Below, one piece after another: positions 7,194 through 15,039 of a stretch of DNA of 16,037 bases. Made by a program: the position numbers and the translations under genes. This stretch comes from an uncultured Rikenella sp. (GTDB lineage Bacteria; Bacteroidota; Bacteroidia; Bacteroidales; Rikenellaceae), in contig NZ_CAJTMN010000045.1 in assembly GCF_910577125.1 (NCBI RefSeq), positions 1-16,037 of the forward strand, in the 5' to 3' direction. A model generated the notes under the pieces. It did not search any database. It was not told the origin of the DNA and saw only the letters and a program-made list of their open reading frames with translations. The first letter of the stretch is position 1. Every line of letters starts with the position of its first letter.

Positions 7194-8633
7194 TCATTTC
7201 CGTTTCAGGGTCAGATGGAAGATCAGCCCGCCGCCGGGCCGGTTCGCGACCGAGATGTCGCCGCCGTGCCACAGAACGGCATTCCGGACGATGGAGAGCC
7301 CCAGCCCCGTTCCGCCGGCCTGTCGCGACCGCCCCTTGTCCACGCGGTAGAAGCGTTCGAAAAGGTGGGGCAGGTGTTCGTCTCCGACGCCGCAGCCGTC
7401 GTCGGAGAAGGAAAGGGAGACGGTCTCGCTGTCCGAGGCGAGGAGCCGGATTTCGATCCGGCGGCCGCCGGAATAAGCGAGGGCGTTGGCGATCAGGTTC
7501 CGGAAGACGGAGGCGAGCAGCGCGGCATGGCCGGCGACGGGAAGGGGGGCCGAGAGGTCGTGCTCGATAACGACTCCCTGACGCCGGGCCGCCGGCTCGA
7601 ACTCGTCGCACACTTCGACGACGATCTCCCGCAGGTCGACCGCGGTTTTCGCCATCGCCTCGCCGCCGTCGTCCATCCGGGTGATGAGCGACACGTCGGC
7701 CAAGAGGTTCTTCAGCCGCTCGCTCTGGGCATAACACCGGGCGAGAAACTCGTCGCGTTTCTCGGGCGCGAGATTCCGGTGGGTCATCAGGGTCTCAAGG
7801 CACACCTGCATCGCGGCGACGGGGGTCTTCAGCTCGTGGCTGATGTTGTTCGTGAGCTGTTTCTTGATGCGTATCTTCTCCTGCTCCGCGTGCAGGGCCA
7901 GGCGGTGCTGGCGGTCGCGGTCGGCGAGGGCCTGCTGCAGCCGGGCGTAGAGCCGCACGATGTGGCTGGAGATCTCGCCCAGCTCGTCTTTCGGAAAGGG
8001 TTCAGTGTCGAAGATGCGCTCGCCGCGTTCGGCCTGCCGGGCGAAGCGGTTGAGCCGCGAGACGTGGAGCCCCACGCGCCGGGTGGCAAAATAGCCGACG
8101 AGGCTCATCACGGAGGTCACGCCGATCATGAACCACAGGAAACCGTAGTCGGCCCGGAGCAATACCCGCAGCGATACGGAATACGGAACGGCCGTGCGGA
8201 CGATCCGGTCGCGCCCCCTGCGGGCGGAGTAGAAATAGGTCTCGCCGGTGCTTTCGCTGTGCCGCCGGAGGGTGTATCCGGAACCGTCGCGGAGGGCGGC
8301 GGCGATCTCCGGCCGTTCGAGGTGGTTCTGTCCGGGGAGGGAGTCGAGCGTGTTGTCGTACAGGACATGCCCCCGGAGGTCGATGACGCTGACGCGCAGC
8401 CCCTCGACGGAGGCGGCCAGGGTATCGATGCCCTCGGGCGCCTCGCCCCGGTCGAGGGCGCCGAGCAGCGCTTCGTTGAGGGTCTGGAGCCGGCCGTCGA
8501 GCTCCCCGGCCTTGAAGCGCCGTTCGCGGTGGTACTGGAAGGCGGCGAAACAGAGCACCATCAGCCACGAATAGACGAGCAGCCACAGAAACAGGCGGCG
8601 GTGGAAGGTCGGTCTGTTACTCCCTGAAGCCAT
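7194..8633 (-). CDS. Membrane sensor histidine kinase, PhoR-like architecture
   Basis: A protein of 479 residues with the full layout of a classical transmembrane kinase. TM1 is at about 14-33, a periplasmic sensor region at 34-164, TM2 at about 165-184, then a HAMP-like linker (185-238) and a DHp domain whose H-box NNISHELKTPVAA holds the phospho-accepting His266. The ATPase domain shows the N-box (FRNLIANALAYS near 377-388), the DDGCGVG G1 box (411-417), the F-box LFERFYRVDKGRS, and the G2 box GTGLGLSIV (441-449). All catalytic motifs are intact. It overlaps the response-regulator gene by 17 bases, so the pair is translated together and is surely cognate. Its signal cannot be read from sequence; neighbouring phosphate-uptake genes make phosphate limitation the leading guess. 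RprX-like sensors of Bacteroides are an alternative relation. Confidence 0.92.
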   Translation of the reverse strand: MASGSNRPTFHRRLFLWLLVYSWLMVLCFAAFQYHRERRFKAGELDGRLQTLNEALLGALDRGEAPEGIDTLAASVEGLRVSVIDLRGHVLYDNTLDSLPGQNHLERPEIAAALRDGSGYTLRRHSESTGETYFYSARRGRDRIVRTAVPYSVSLRVLLRADYGFLWFMIGVTSVMSLVGYFATRRVGLHVSRLNRFARQAERGERIFDTEPFPKDELGEISSHIVRLYARLQQALADRDRQHRLALHAEQEKIRIKKQLTNNISHELKTPVAAMQVCLETLMTHRNLAPEKRDEFLARCYAQSERLKNLLADVSLITRMDDGGEAMAKTAVDLREIVVEVCDEFEPAARRQGVVIEHDLSAPLPVAGHAALLASVFRNLIANALAYSGGRRIEIRLLASDSETVSLSFSDDGCGVGDEHLPHLFERFYRVDKGRSRQAGGTGLGLSIVRNAVLWHGGDISVANRPGGGLIFHLTLKRK

Positions 8634-9315
8634 AGCCGTATCCCGATCGGGTCACAATATGCGTTCCGTATTCACCGAGTTTGGCGCGCAGGCGAGTGAT
8701 GTTCACATCGACCACGCGGTCGAGCACCACGGTCTCTTCGGGCCAGACCCGGGCGATGATCTCCTCGCGGGCGAAGATCCGACCGCGGTGGCCGAGCAGC
8801 AGGGCCAGAATCTCGAACTCCTTGCGGGGCATCCGGATCTCCCGGCCGCCGATGCGGCACTGCTTCTGCTGCAGGTCCACGACCAAAGCGCCGCAGACGA
8901 GTTCTGCGGCGCGACTCTCGCCGGAGGGTTCGGCGGCGCTGCCCGTCCGGCGAAGCACGCTCCGCACCCGGGCCAGCACGTTTTTAATCGAATAGGGCTT
9001 GGTGATGTAGTCGTCGGCGCCCAGGTCGAGACCGGCCACCATATCCTCTTCGGAGTCTTTCGCCGTGCAAAAGATAATGGGGATCGAGGCGGTGGCGGGG
9101 CTGTTCTTGAGTATCCGGGCCATTTTCACGCCGCTGATCTCTTCCATCATGATGTCGAGCAGGATGAGCGCGTACTGCCGGAGGTCGAAGGTCAGGGCCT
9201 CTTCGGCGCTGCGGGCGACATCGACGGCATAGCCGGCGGCCTCCAGATTGAAGCGGAGCGCCTCGCAGAGGGTCTCCTCGTCATCGACGACCAATATGCG
9301 CGTTTCGATTCCCAT
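8617..9315 (-). CDS. OmpR/PhoB-family response regulator
   Basis: A DNA-binding transcription factor of 232 residues. The receiver domain (1 to about 120) has the acidic pair Asp11-Asp12, the phospho-acceptor Asp54 in LILLDIMM, Thr84 in IIFCTAKD, and Lys106 in YITKPYS. A Ser/Glu-rich linker leads to a winged-helix DNA-binding domain (about 140-232) with the typical LTRKEFEIL-like segment (here MPRKEFEILALLLGHRG), the recognition-helix region DRVVDVNITRLRAKLG, and the terminal hairpin TRSGYGYGF. It is first in a minus-strand transcript with its kinase and a small transporter. It is a candidate PhoB equivalent because of the nearby PiT and porin genes and the Pho-box-like repeat ahead of them, but RprY-like regulators have the same architecture, so I give no symbol. 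A TAATTTTA (9344-9351, minus strand) resembles a -7 box but has no -33 partner. Confidence 0.93.
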   Translation of the reverse strand: MGIETRILVVDDEETLCEALRFNLEAAGYAVDVARSAEEALTFDLRQYALILLDIMMEEISGVKMARILKNSPATASIPIIFCTAKDSEEDMVAGLDLGADDYITKPYSIKNVLARVRSVLRRTGSAAEPSGESRAAELVCGALVVDLQQKQCRIGGREIRMPRKEFEILALLLGHRGRIFAREEIIARVWPEETVVLDRVVDVNITRLRAKLGEYGTHIVTRSGYGYGFRE

Positions 9316-9376
9316 GGTTTTTCCAGTCTCCTGATTTTGCCGGTAAAATTAGTCGAAATAACGAAAGGCCGCACCT

Positions 9377-9407
9377 TTTGCCCATACGGTTTTTATCGTT
9401 ACCTTTA
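9377..9407 (+). promoter_or_regulatory. Candidate promoter of the prmC operon
   Basis: TTTG at 9377-9380 and TACCTTTA at 9400-9407 are separated by 19 bases, close to the Bacteroidota consensus TTTG-N19/20-TAnnTTTG (the -7 box matches 7 of 8 in consensus form). Transcription would begin some 40-50 bases before the prmC start, in the 143-base gap between the divergent response-regulator gene and prmC. Confidence 0.5.
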
Positions 9408-9458
9408 CGCTAAGATACGACGGCTGTCGCAGACAGGCCGGAGAGTCGCAGTGCCGTT

Positions 9459-10316
9459 TTGACCTTTTCCGAGACATACAAAACCGCGGTCGCCCGCCTT
9501 TCGACCCTTTACGACGCCCGCGAGGCGGCGGCGGTCGTCGGACGGCTGGCGGAAGAGAAGTACGGGTTCGACCGGCTGGCGCGGGTGCTGCGGGGCGACG
9601 AGGAGTTCCTGCGGGAGGAGGAGTGGGAGGCCGATCTCCGACGTTTGGAGCGGTGGGAGCCGGTGCAATACGTCACGGGGCGGGAGGAGTTCTGCGGCCG
9701 GGTGTTCGAGGTGACTCCCGAGACGCTGATTCCGCGGGGCGAGACGGAGCAGCTGGTGCGGGCGATTCTGGCAGGGCCTTTGCGGCGGCGGGTGCTGGAC
9801 ATCGGAACGGGGAGCGGGGCGATCGCCGTCACGCTGGCGGCGGAATGGGGGACGGATACCTGTGTCGAGGCGTGGGACATCTCGGAGGGGGCGCTGCGGG
9901 TGGCGGCTTCCAATGCGGAGGCCGTTGGTGTGGGGGGGCGCGTGCGATTCGTGCGGCGGGATGTGTTGAGCGGCGGGCCATCGGTGCCGGAAGCGGAAAA
10001 GTTCGACCTGGTGGTGAGCAATCCGCCCTACGTGCTCGACTCGGAACGGGCCGGGATGCGGGCCAACGTGGTGCGCTATGAGCCGGAGGGGGCGCTGTAC
10101 GTGCCGGACGACGATCCGCTGCGGTTCTACCGGGCGATCGCGCGGCTGCCGCTCCTGAAACCGGGAGGCGAGCTCTGGTTCGAGATCAACGAACGGTTCG
10201 GCCTCCAGACGCAGGAACTGTTGCAGGGGCTGGGCTATGCCGAGGTGCGGGTGATGCGCGACCTGCACGGCCGCGACCGGTTCGTGCGGGCGACATTCAT
10301 ATCGGAAAACAAGTAA
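9459..10316 (+). CDS. prmC: Peptide chain release factor N5-glutamine methyltransferase PrmC (HemK)
   Basis: Transfers a methyl group from S-adenosylmethionine to the glutamine of the GGQ motif in release factors RF1 and RF2, which improves termination of translation. The protein has 285 residues, normal for the family. A helical substrate-binding N-terminus (1 to about 80) precedes the Rossmann methyltransferase domain: SAM motif DIGTGSGAIAV (114-124) and the diagnostic NPPY (188-191). The usual IPRPETE segment reads IPRGETE (91-97), a Pro to Gly change. The start is a TTG at 9459: the frame is closed by a stop at 9411, contains no ATG or GTG before residue 10, and the next in-frame ATG lies deep inside the catalytic domain. 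The gene heads a plus-strand operon and recX follows after 4 bases. Confidence 0.92.
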   Translation: MTFSETYKTAVARLSTLYDAREAAAVVGRLAEEKYGFDRLARVLRGDEEFLREEEWEADLRRLERWEPVQYVTGREEFCGRVFEVTPETLIPRGETEQLVRAILAGPLRRRVLDIGTGSGAIAVTLAAEWGTDTCVEAWDISEGALRVAASNAEAVGVGGRVRFVRRDVLSGGPSVPEAEKFDLVVSNPPYVLDSERAGMRANVVRYEPEGALYVPDDDPLRFYRAIARLPLLKPGGELWFEINERFGLQTQELLQGLGYAEVRVMRDLHGRDRFVRATFISENK

Positions 10317-10320
10317 CGCT

Positions 10321-10905
10321 ATGGTCTACTACGGCGACGAAGAGTTCGGCTACGACCGCCACCCGAGGCGGCGGAGGCTCGAAAACATCGACTTCTCGAA
10401 ACCGGCCAAGACGCCGGAACGCGCCCTGGAATCGCTGATGCTCAGCTGCGCGAAGAGCGAACGGTGCATCAGCGACATCCGGCGGTCGCTCTTCCGGTGG
10501 CGGATGAACAAGGAGGACTACGACCCGATCATCGAACGGCTCGTCCGCGAGAAGTTCGTGGACGAGGAGCGCTATGCCCGGGCCTATGTGCGCGACAAGA
10601 TGAGCTGCGCCAACTGGGGGCGGCGGCGCATCGAGCTGGGGCTGAAGGCCAAGGGGATTCCGAAGGAGATCATCGCCGAGGCGCTGCAGCAGATCGAGCC
10701 GGAGCGCCAGACGGAGAAGCTGGAGCTGATCCTCTACCGTCGGCTGCTGCGCGAGCGTGACCGGGCGAAAAGCGCCTACGCCCTCCGGACGCGACTCTTC
10801 CGGTGGGCCATGGGGCGGGGATACGACTACGCCGAGATTCAACGGATGCTGGAACGGATACTGGCCCCGGACTACGATCCGGGCGAAGACTTTACACGAT
10901 GGTAA
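10321..10905 (+). CDS. recX: Regulatory protein RecX
   Basis: RecX binds RecA filaments in the cytosol and limits recombination and SOS activity. The 194-residue protein is all-helical with the repeated three-helix layout of the family: ALESLMLSCAKSERCISDIR (about 36-55), then MNKEDYDPIIERLVREKFVD (about 62-81) followed by EERYARAYVRDK and WGRRRIELGLKAKGI, the best recognised RecX stretch, and a third unit near YALRTRLFRWAMGRGYDYAE. The basic, disordered start (YDRHPRRRR) is not part of the fold. It begins 4 bases after prmC and its last seven bases overlap the start of the peptidase gene, so coupling of translation is likely. recA is not in the window, so this copy is separated from its target gene, as is common in Bacteroidota. 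Confidence 0.88.
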   Translation: MVYYGDEEFGYDRHPRRRRLENIDFSKPAKTPERALESLMLSCAKSERCISDIRRSLFRWRMNKEDYDPIIERLVREKFVDEERYARAYVRDKMSCANWGRRRIELGLKAKGIPKEIIAEALQQIEPERQTEKLELILYRRLLRERDRAKSAYALRTRLFRWAMGRGYDYAEIQRMLERILAPDYDPGEDFTRW

Positions 10906-12641
10906 TCGACTGGAAACGGCTGTTTTTCATGGCGGCGGCGACCGTCTGGGTCGCCGCGCAGGCTTTCGGAACGGGAAAAGGAACAACGGTCTACGGGGCG
11001 GAGTACTACCGCTCGCCGGTGGGGTTCGCGATCCAGCTAGCGGGGAACGTGGGCGAGATCCGCTCGGGACACTTCCACACGGGGCTCGACATCCGGGCGC
11101 TGCAGGGGCCGGGCAGTCCTGTCTATGCCGCGGCGGACGGCTTCGTCTCGCGCGTGGGGGTCTCGCCGACGGGGTACGGGCATGTGCTCTACGTGACCCA
11201 TCCGAACGGCGAGACGTCGGTCTACGGACACTTAGAGAGCTTCGAACCGCGCATCGCGCGGTGGGTGCGGAGCCAGCAATATGCCAAGCGGTCATTCCGC
11301 GTAGACCTCTACCCGGCGAGCGGGCAGTTCCCGGTGAAACAGGGCCAGCGGATCGCGGCGCTGGGCAACACGGGCTCGTCGGGCGGGCCGCACCTCCATT
11401 TCGAAATCCGGGACGCCTACGGACGGTCGCGGAACCTGATCGCCGAGGGGGTTTTCAGCGTGCCCGACCGGATTCCGCCGACGGTGAGCCGGGTCTTGCT
11501 CTACGAGGTCGACTCGGTGGCGGGAGCGCCTCGCCGGCGGCTGCGGCAGGCGGTGGCGGTGCGGACACTGCCGGACGGGACGACACAGCCGGAGGACTCG
11601 GTGCTGAGGCTCCACGGGGCGGGGTATCTGGCCTACGAGGTGATCGACTACAAGGAGGGGCGGTCGAATACGATGGGGGTCTACAGCCTGCGGCAGACGA
11701 TGGACGGGGGACGCCACTTCAGCTTCCGGCTCGACCGGATCGACTTCGCGACCAACGGCTATGTGGCCGCTTTCGTCGACTATCCGGAGAACCGCCGGGC
11801 GCGGCGGACGTCGGTGCTGCGGGCTTACGTCTCGCCCAACAACCGGCTGGCGAGCTACGGGCCGGAACGGCGGTTAGGCGACGGGACGATCCGGGTGGCC
11901 GATTCGGCGGAGCGGCGGGTCGAGACGGTGATCCGCGACGACGCGGGGAATGCGACGACCCTGAAATTCAGCATTGTCCGGGGCGAGCCGATGCCGGAGA
12001 CCGAGGAGCCGCAGGGGCGGGGGGTGATGTGGTGGAGCGGGGCGCAGTTCCGGCTGCCGGGGGCGACGGTCGACATCCCGGGGCGGGCGCTGTACGAATC
12101 GATGGTGCTGGAGGCGGGGCAGGATACGGTGGCGGGGCGGCCGGTGGTGCGGATCGGGTCGGAAGATGTGCCGCTACAGCGGGCGGCGACAGTTTCGCTG
12201 GCGGCGGACAGCGTGCCGGCTTCGCGGCGGAGCAAGCTGGTCGTGGCAGCGGTCGACGACCGGGGACGGCTTTCGAGCATGGGCGGGGGATGGGATGCGG
12301 AGACGCGGCGGGTGACGGCGCAGGTGAAGCGGCTGGGGTGTTTTGCCGTGGCGGCGGACACGCTGGCGCCGGTGGTGACGGCGGCTTTGGCTTCGGAGGG
12401 CCGGATTCCGGCAGGCCAGACGGTGCGGTGGCGGGCGACGGACGACCTGTCGGGCATCGTGCGCTACTCGCTGACGGTGGACGGCCGGTGGGAGCTGCTG
12501 GCGTGGGATCCGAAGAGCCGCACGCTGGAGTACGTGCCGCAGCGGGCGGCGGCGGGGGCGGAGACGCGACACCGCCTGGTGGTGACGGTGGGCGATGCGA
12601 AGGGAAATGTAACGACTTGGAAAGGGACATACATATGGTAA
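10899..12641 (+). CDS. Secreted M23-family metallopeptidase (LytM-like)
   Basis: A predicted zinc endopeptidase of 580 residues that cleaves peptidoglycan cross-links or activates other cell-wall enzymes outside the inner membrane. A signal peptide or N-terminal anchor covers about 1-22 (cleavage possible after AQA). The peptidase domain spans about 35-175 with zinc ligands His60 and Asp64 in HTGLD and His167 in the HLH motif; His165 is the likely catalytic residue, so the site looks complete. The long C-terminal part (about 190-580) is beta-rich without clear motifs, and probably forms Ig-like domains. I start at 10899, not at an earlier in-frame ATG inside recX, because the signal peptide begins there and ATGGTAA overlaps the recX stop by seven bases. 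The same heptamer joins this gene to cutC. Confidence 0.9.
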   Translation: MVIDWKRLFFMAAATVWVAAQAFGTGKGTTVYGAEYYRSPVGFAIQLAGNVGEIRSGHFHTGLDIRALQGPGSPVYAAADGFVSRVGVSPTGYGHVLYVTHPNGETSVYGHLESFEPRIARWVRSQQYAKRSFRVDLYPASGQFPVKQGQRIAALGNTGSSGGPHLHFEIRDAYGRSRNLIAEGVFSVPDRIPPTVSRVLLYEVDSVAGAPRRRLRQAVAVRTLPDGTTQPEDSVLRLHGAGYLAYEVIDYKEGRSNTMGVYSLRQTMDGGRHFSFRLDRIDFATNGYVAAFVDYPENRRARRTSVLRAYVSPNNRLASYGPERRLGDGTIRVADSAERRVETVIRDDAGNATTLKFSIVRGEPMPETEEPQGRGVMWWSGAQFRLPGATVDIPGRALYESMVLEAGQDTVAGRPVVRIGSEDVPLQRAATVSLAADSVPASRRSKLVVAAVDDRGRLSSMGGGWDAETRRVTAQVKRLGCFAVAADTLAPVVTAALASEGRIPAGQTVRWRATDDLSGIVRYSLTVDGRWELLAWDPKSRTLEYVPQRAAAGAETRHRLVVTVGDAKGNVTTWKGTYIW

Positions 12642-13384
12642 ATCCGAAAATCGAAGTGTGCGCCAACTCGGCGGCGAGCTGCGTGACGGCGGAGCAGGGA
12701 GGGGCCGTGCGGGTGGAGCTCTGCGCAGGGATTCCGGAGGGGGGCACGACGCCGAGCTACGGCGAGATGGTGACGGCCCGCCGGGCGATCGGGATTCAGC
12801 TGAACGTGATTATCCGGCCGCGTGGGGGCGACTTCCTCTACACGCCGGCGGAGATGCAGACGATGCTCCTCGACATCGAGGCGGCCAAGGCGGCGGGGGC
12901 GGACGGGGTGGTCTTCGGCTGCCTGCGGGCGGACGGGACGATCGACGTGGAACGGAACGCGGAGCTGATGGCGGCGGCGGGAGGCCTCTCGACCACGTTC
13001 CACCGGGCTTTCGACGTCTGCCGCGACCCGTTCGGGGCGCTGGAGGAGATCATCGCGCTGGGGTTCGACCGGATTCTGACCTCGGGACAGGAGGCCAGCG
13101 CGCCGGCGGGTTCGGCATTGATCGCCGAGCTGGTGCGCCGGGCGCAGGGGCGGATTATTATTATGCCGGGGTGCGGGGTGAACGAATCGAATGTGGCGCA
13201 ATTGGCGCGGGCGACGGGGGCCGAAGAGTTCCACATGTCTGCGCGGCGGCGGGTCGAGGGGGGGATGGAGTACCGCAACGAGCGGGTCTCGATGGGCGGG
13301 ACGGTGACGGTCGAGGAGTTTGCACGGGACATCACGGATCCGGAGCGGGTGGCCCGGTCGATCGAGGCGTTGCGGCATGTATGA
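12635..13384 (+). CDS. cutC: CutC family protein
   Basis: A TIM-barrel cytosolic protein of 249 residues, the normal length of the family. Typical stretches are VEVCANS-like IEVCANSAAS (6-15), AVRVELCAG (24-32), IIRPRGGDFLYT (59-70), the STTFHRAFDVCRDP segment in the middle, RILTSGQEASA, and IIIMPGCGVN. CutC was named for copper tolerance in E. coli, but its biochemical function is unsettled, so a role in copper handling is only traditional. The start overlaps the peptidase stop in ATGGTAA and the stop overlaps the next gene in ATGTATGA. A long open frame continues upstream over recX and the peptidase gene in the same phase; the barrel begins at 12635, so the upstream part is not coding. Confidence 0.9.
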   Translation: MVNPKIEVCANSAASCVTAEQGGAVRVELCAGIPEGGTTPSYGEMVTARRAIGIQLNVIIRPRGGDFLYTPAEMQTMLLDIEAAKAAGADGVVFGCLRADGTIDVERNAELMAAAGGLSTTFHRAFDVCRDPFGALEEIIALGFDRILTSGQEASAPAGSALIAELVRRAQGRIIIMPGCGVNESNVAQLARATGAEEFHMSARRRVEGGMEYRNERVSMGGTVTVEEFARDITDPERVARSIEALRHV

Positions 13385-14639
13385 CCTGATTGTCATAGGC
13401 GGCGGGCCGGCGGGCCTGATGGCGGCGGGACAGGCGGCGGCATATCTCGGCGGGCGGGGGCCTGTGCTGCTGCTCGAAAAGATGGAGAAGCCGGCCCGCA
13501 AGCTGCGGATCACGGGCAAGGGGCGGTGCAACGTGACCAACGACCGGCCGCGGGAGGAGTTCCTCGCGAAGGTGCGACAGGGGACGGACTTTTTCCGGAC
13601 GGCGTTCGAGGCGTTCGACAACCGGGCGGCCATCGAGTTTGTCGAGCATGAACTGGGTGTGCCGCTCGCACACGAGCGGGGCGGACGGATTTTTCCGGCT
13701 TCGGGACGGGCGTGGGACGTGGCGGAGGCGTTGGCGGCGTGGGCCGTTTCATCGGGGGCGGAAATTCGGTGCCACGCAGCGGTCGGGGAGCTGACGATAG
13801 CGGACAACCAAATTCAGGGGGTGATGCTGGAGTCGGGAGAGCGGCTCGAAGCGCGGGCGGTAGTGCTGGCGACGGGCGGAGTGAGCTATCCGACGACGGG
13901 CTCGACGGGCGACGGACACGAGATGGCGGACGCAGCGGGACACTGCATCGAGCCGCTGAGACCGGCTTTAGTGCCGTTGGAGGTGGCGGTTCCGGGAGGA
14001 CTGAAGGGGCTGATGCTGAAGAATGTAGAACTCTCTTTGTGGGTGGACGGCGCGGTGGCGGAGCGGCGGTTCGGCGAGATGGAGTTCACGGCGGAGGGGA
14101 TTGCGGGCGGAGCGATCGTCCTGCAGGTAAGCCGGACGGCGGTGGACGCGCTGATCGACGGGCGGCGGGTCGAGCTCGCGGTGGATCTGAAACCGGCCCT
14201 CTCGGCGGAGAAGCTGCGGAACCGCATCGGACGGGAGGTCGAGGCGCTGGGCGGGAATGCAACAACTAAAGTCCTATTACAGAAGCTATTGCCCGCACAA
14301 CTGCGGGCGGTCATCGCGCGGGCGGCGGGGCTCTCTTTATCGAAGCCGGCGGGTTCTCTGTCGGCAGCGGATTGCGGGAGGCTCGTCTGTGCTTTGAAAG
14401 AATGGCGGATTCCGGTGTGGGATTATCGGCCGTTCACGGAGGCGATCGTGACGGCGGGCGGGGTCGACCTTTCGGAGGTCGACCCGCTGACATTGGCTTC
14501 GCGACGGGTCAGGGGGCTCTACTTCGCAGGCGAACTGCTTGATATCGATGCGGATACGGGAGGATACAACATCCAGATCGCTCTCTCGACGGGCTGTCGG
14601 GCGGGGCGGTCGGCGGTGGCGCAAACAAATCGCAAATGA
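13377..14639 (+). CDS. FAD-dependent flavoprotein of the HI0933 / BaiN family
   Basis: A 420-residue two-dinucleotide-fold flavoprotein, normal in length. The FAD-binding motif GGGPAGLMAAG occupies 8-18, followed by a Glu in LLLEKMEKPARK that would bind the ribose. The family hallmark TGKGRCNVTN is at 46-55, VVLATGGVSYPTTGSTGDG lies in the middle of the first half, and the C-terminal YFAGELLDIDADTGGYNIQ (about 382-400) closes the FAD site. Relatives are annotated as aminoacetone oxidases, BaiN bile-acid reductases or simply HI0933-like proteins; the substrate here is unknown. The start at 13377 overlaps cutC by eight bases and begins directly with the Rossmann strand (MYDLIVIGGG). The stop overlaps the next gene by ATGA. 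Confidence 0.9.
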   Translation: MYDLIVIGGGPAGLMAAGQAAAYLGGRGPVLLLEKMEKPARKLRITGKGRCNVTNDRPREEFLAKVRQGTDFFRTAFEAFDNRAAIEFVEHELGVPLAHERGGRIFPASGRAWDVAEALAAWAVSSGAEIRCHAAVGELTIADNQIQGVMLESGERLEARAVVLATGGVSYPTTGSTGDGHEMADAAGHCIEPLRPALVPLEVAVPGGLKGLMLKNVELSLWVDGAVAERRFGEMEFTAEGIAGGAIVLQVSRTAVDALIDGRRVELAVDLKPALSAEKLRNRIGREVEALGGNATTKVLLQKLLPAQLRAVIARAAGLSLSKPAGSLSAADCGRLVCALKEWRIPVWDYRPFTEAIVTAGGVDLSEVDPLTLASRRVRGLYFAGELLDIDADTGGYNIQIALSTGCRAGRSAVAQTNRK

Positions 14640-15013
14640 CAGTATATCAACTCTATACACGTCTTCGACACGCACTCACGGCACGGCACTGGCGGGGCAT
14701 CCACTCGCCGATGATGTACCGTTTCGTGCGCGAGGTGGTTCTACCGCATCGGCGGAAGCGGTTGCCGGAGGTCATTGCCACTCGATACGGAGCTGAAAAT
14801 GTGAAATTTGTGCGTTCCGTAGCGGAAGTGACGGACGGGGAAGAAGTAAAGCGGGTGGTCTGCCTGTGCGAACCGTTCCGCACGGCGTGGGAACGGCGCG
14901 ATTTCGAACGCTGGTATGCCGAGACGCACGTCGTGGCGGCTCACCTGCAAGGCCTCCTTGTGTTGTTTTTCGACCCGAAACTGCAAAAACAATTTTTCCG
15001 AATCCGGAATTAA
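14636..15013 (+). CDS. Short protein resembling a methyltransferase that lacks its catalytic core
   Basis: A protein of 125 residues. Its N-terminus (about 5-35, with RHALTARHWRGIHSPMMY and FVREVV) resembles the opening of a group of Bacteroidota SAM-dependent methyltransferases of roughly 240 residues, where an HGVHSPFVY-like segment comes first. Its C-terminus (about 77-124, with CEPFRTAWERRDFERWYAE and LLVLFFDPKLQKQFFRIR) resembles the last strand-helix-strand unit of the same proteins. The glycine-rich SAM motif and the rest of the Rossmann core that should lie between are absent, so methyl transfer is unlikely. This reading comes from remembered family features and needs a search. The frame is intact, and the ATGA overlap with the flavoprotein gene suggests that it is translated. 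It could be a shrunken paralogue with a new role, or decay without frameshift. Confidence 0.6.
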   Translation: MTVYQLYTRLRHALTARHWRGIHSPMMYRFVREVVLPHRRKRLPEVIATRYGAENVKFVRSVAEVTDGEEVKRVVCLCEPFRTAWERRDFERWYAETHVVAAHLQGLLVLFFDPKLQKQFFRIRN

Positions 15014-15039
15014 CCTTAATCCATTCACAACCAGTGACT

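Noticed and set aside
10803..10898. Earlier in-frame start for the M23 peptidase
   Set aside because: The extra 32 residues lie inside recX and would bury the signal peptide; the ATG at 10899 overlaps the recX stop in the usual way.
10757..12634. Upstream in-phase extension of cutC, as if a large fusion protein
   Set aside because: It overlies recX and the M23 peptidase gene in another frame, is Gly/Arg-rich without motifs, and CutC begins normally at 12635.
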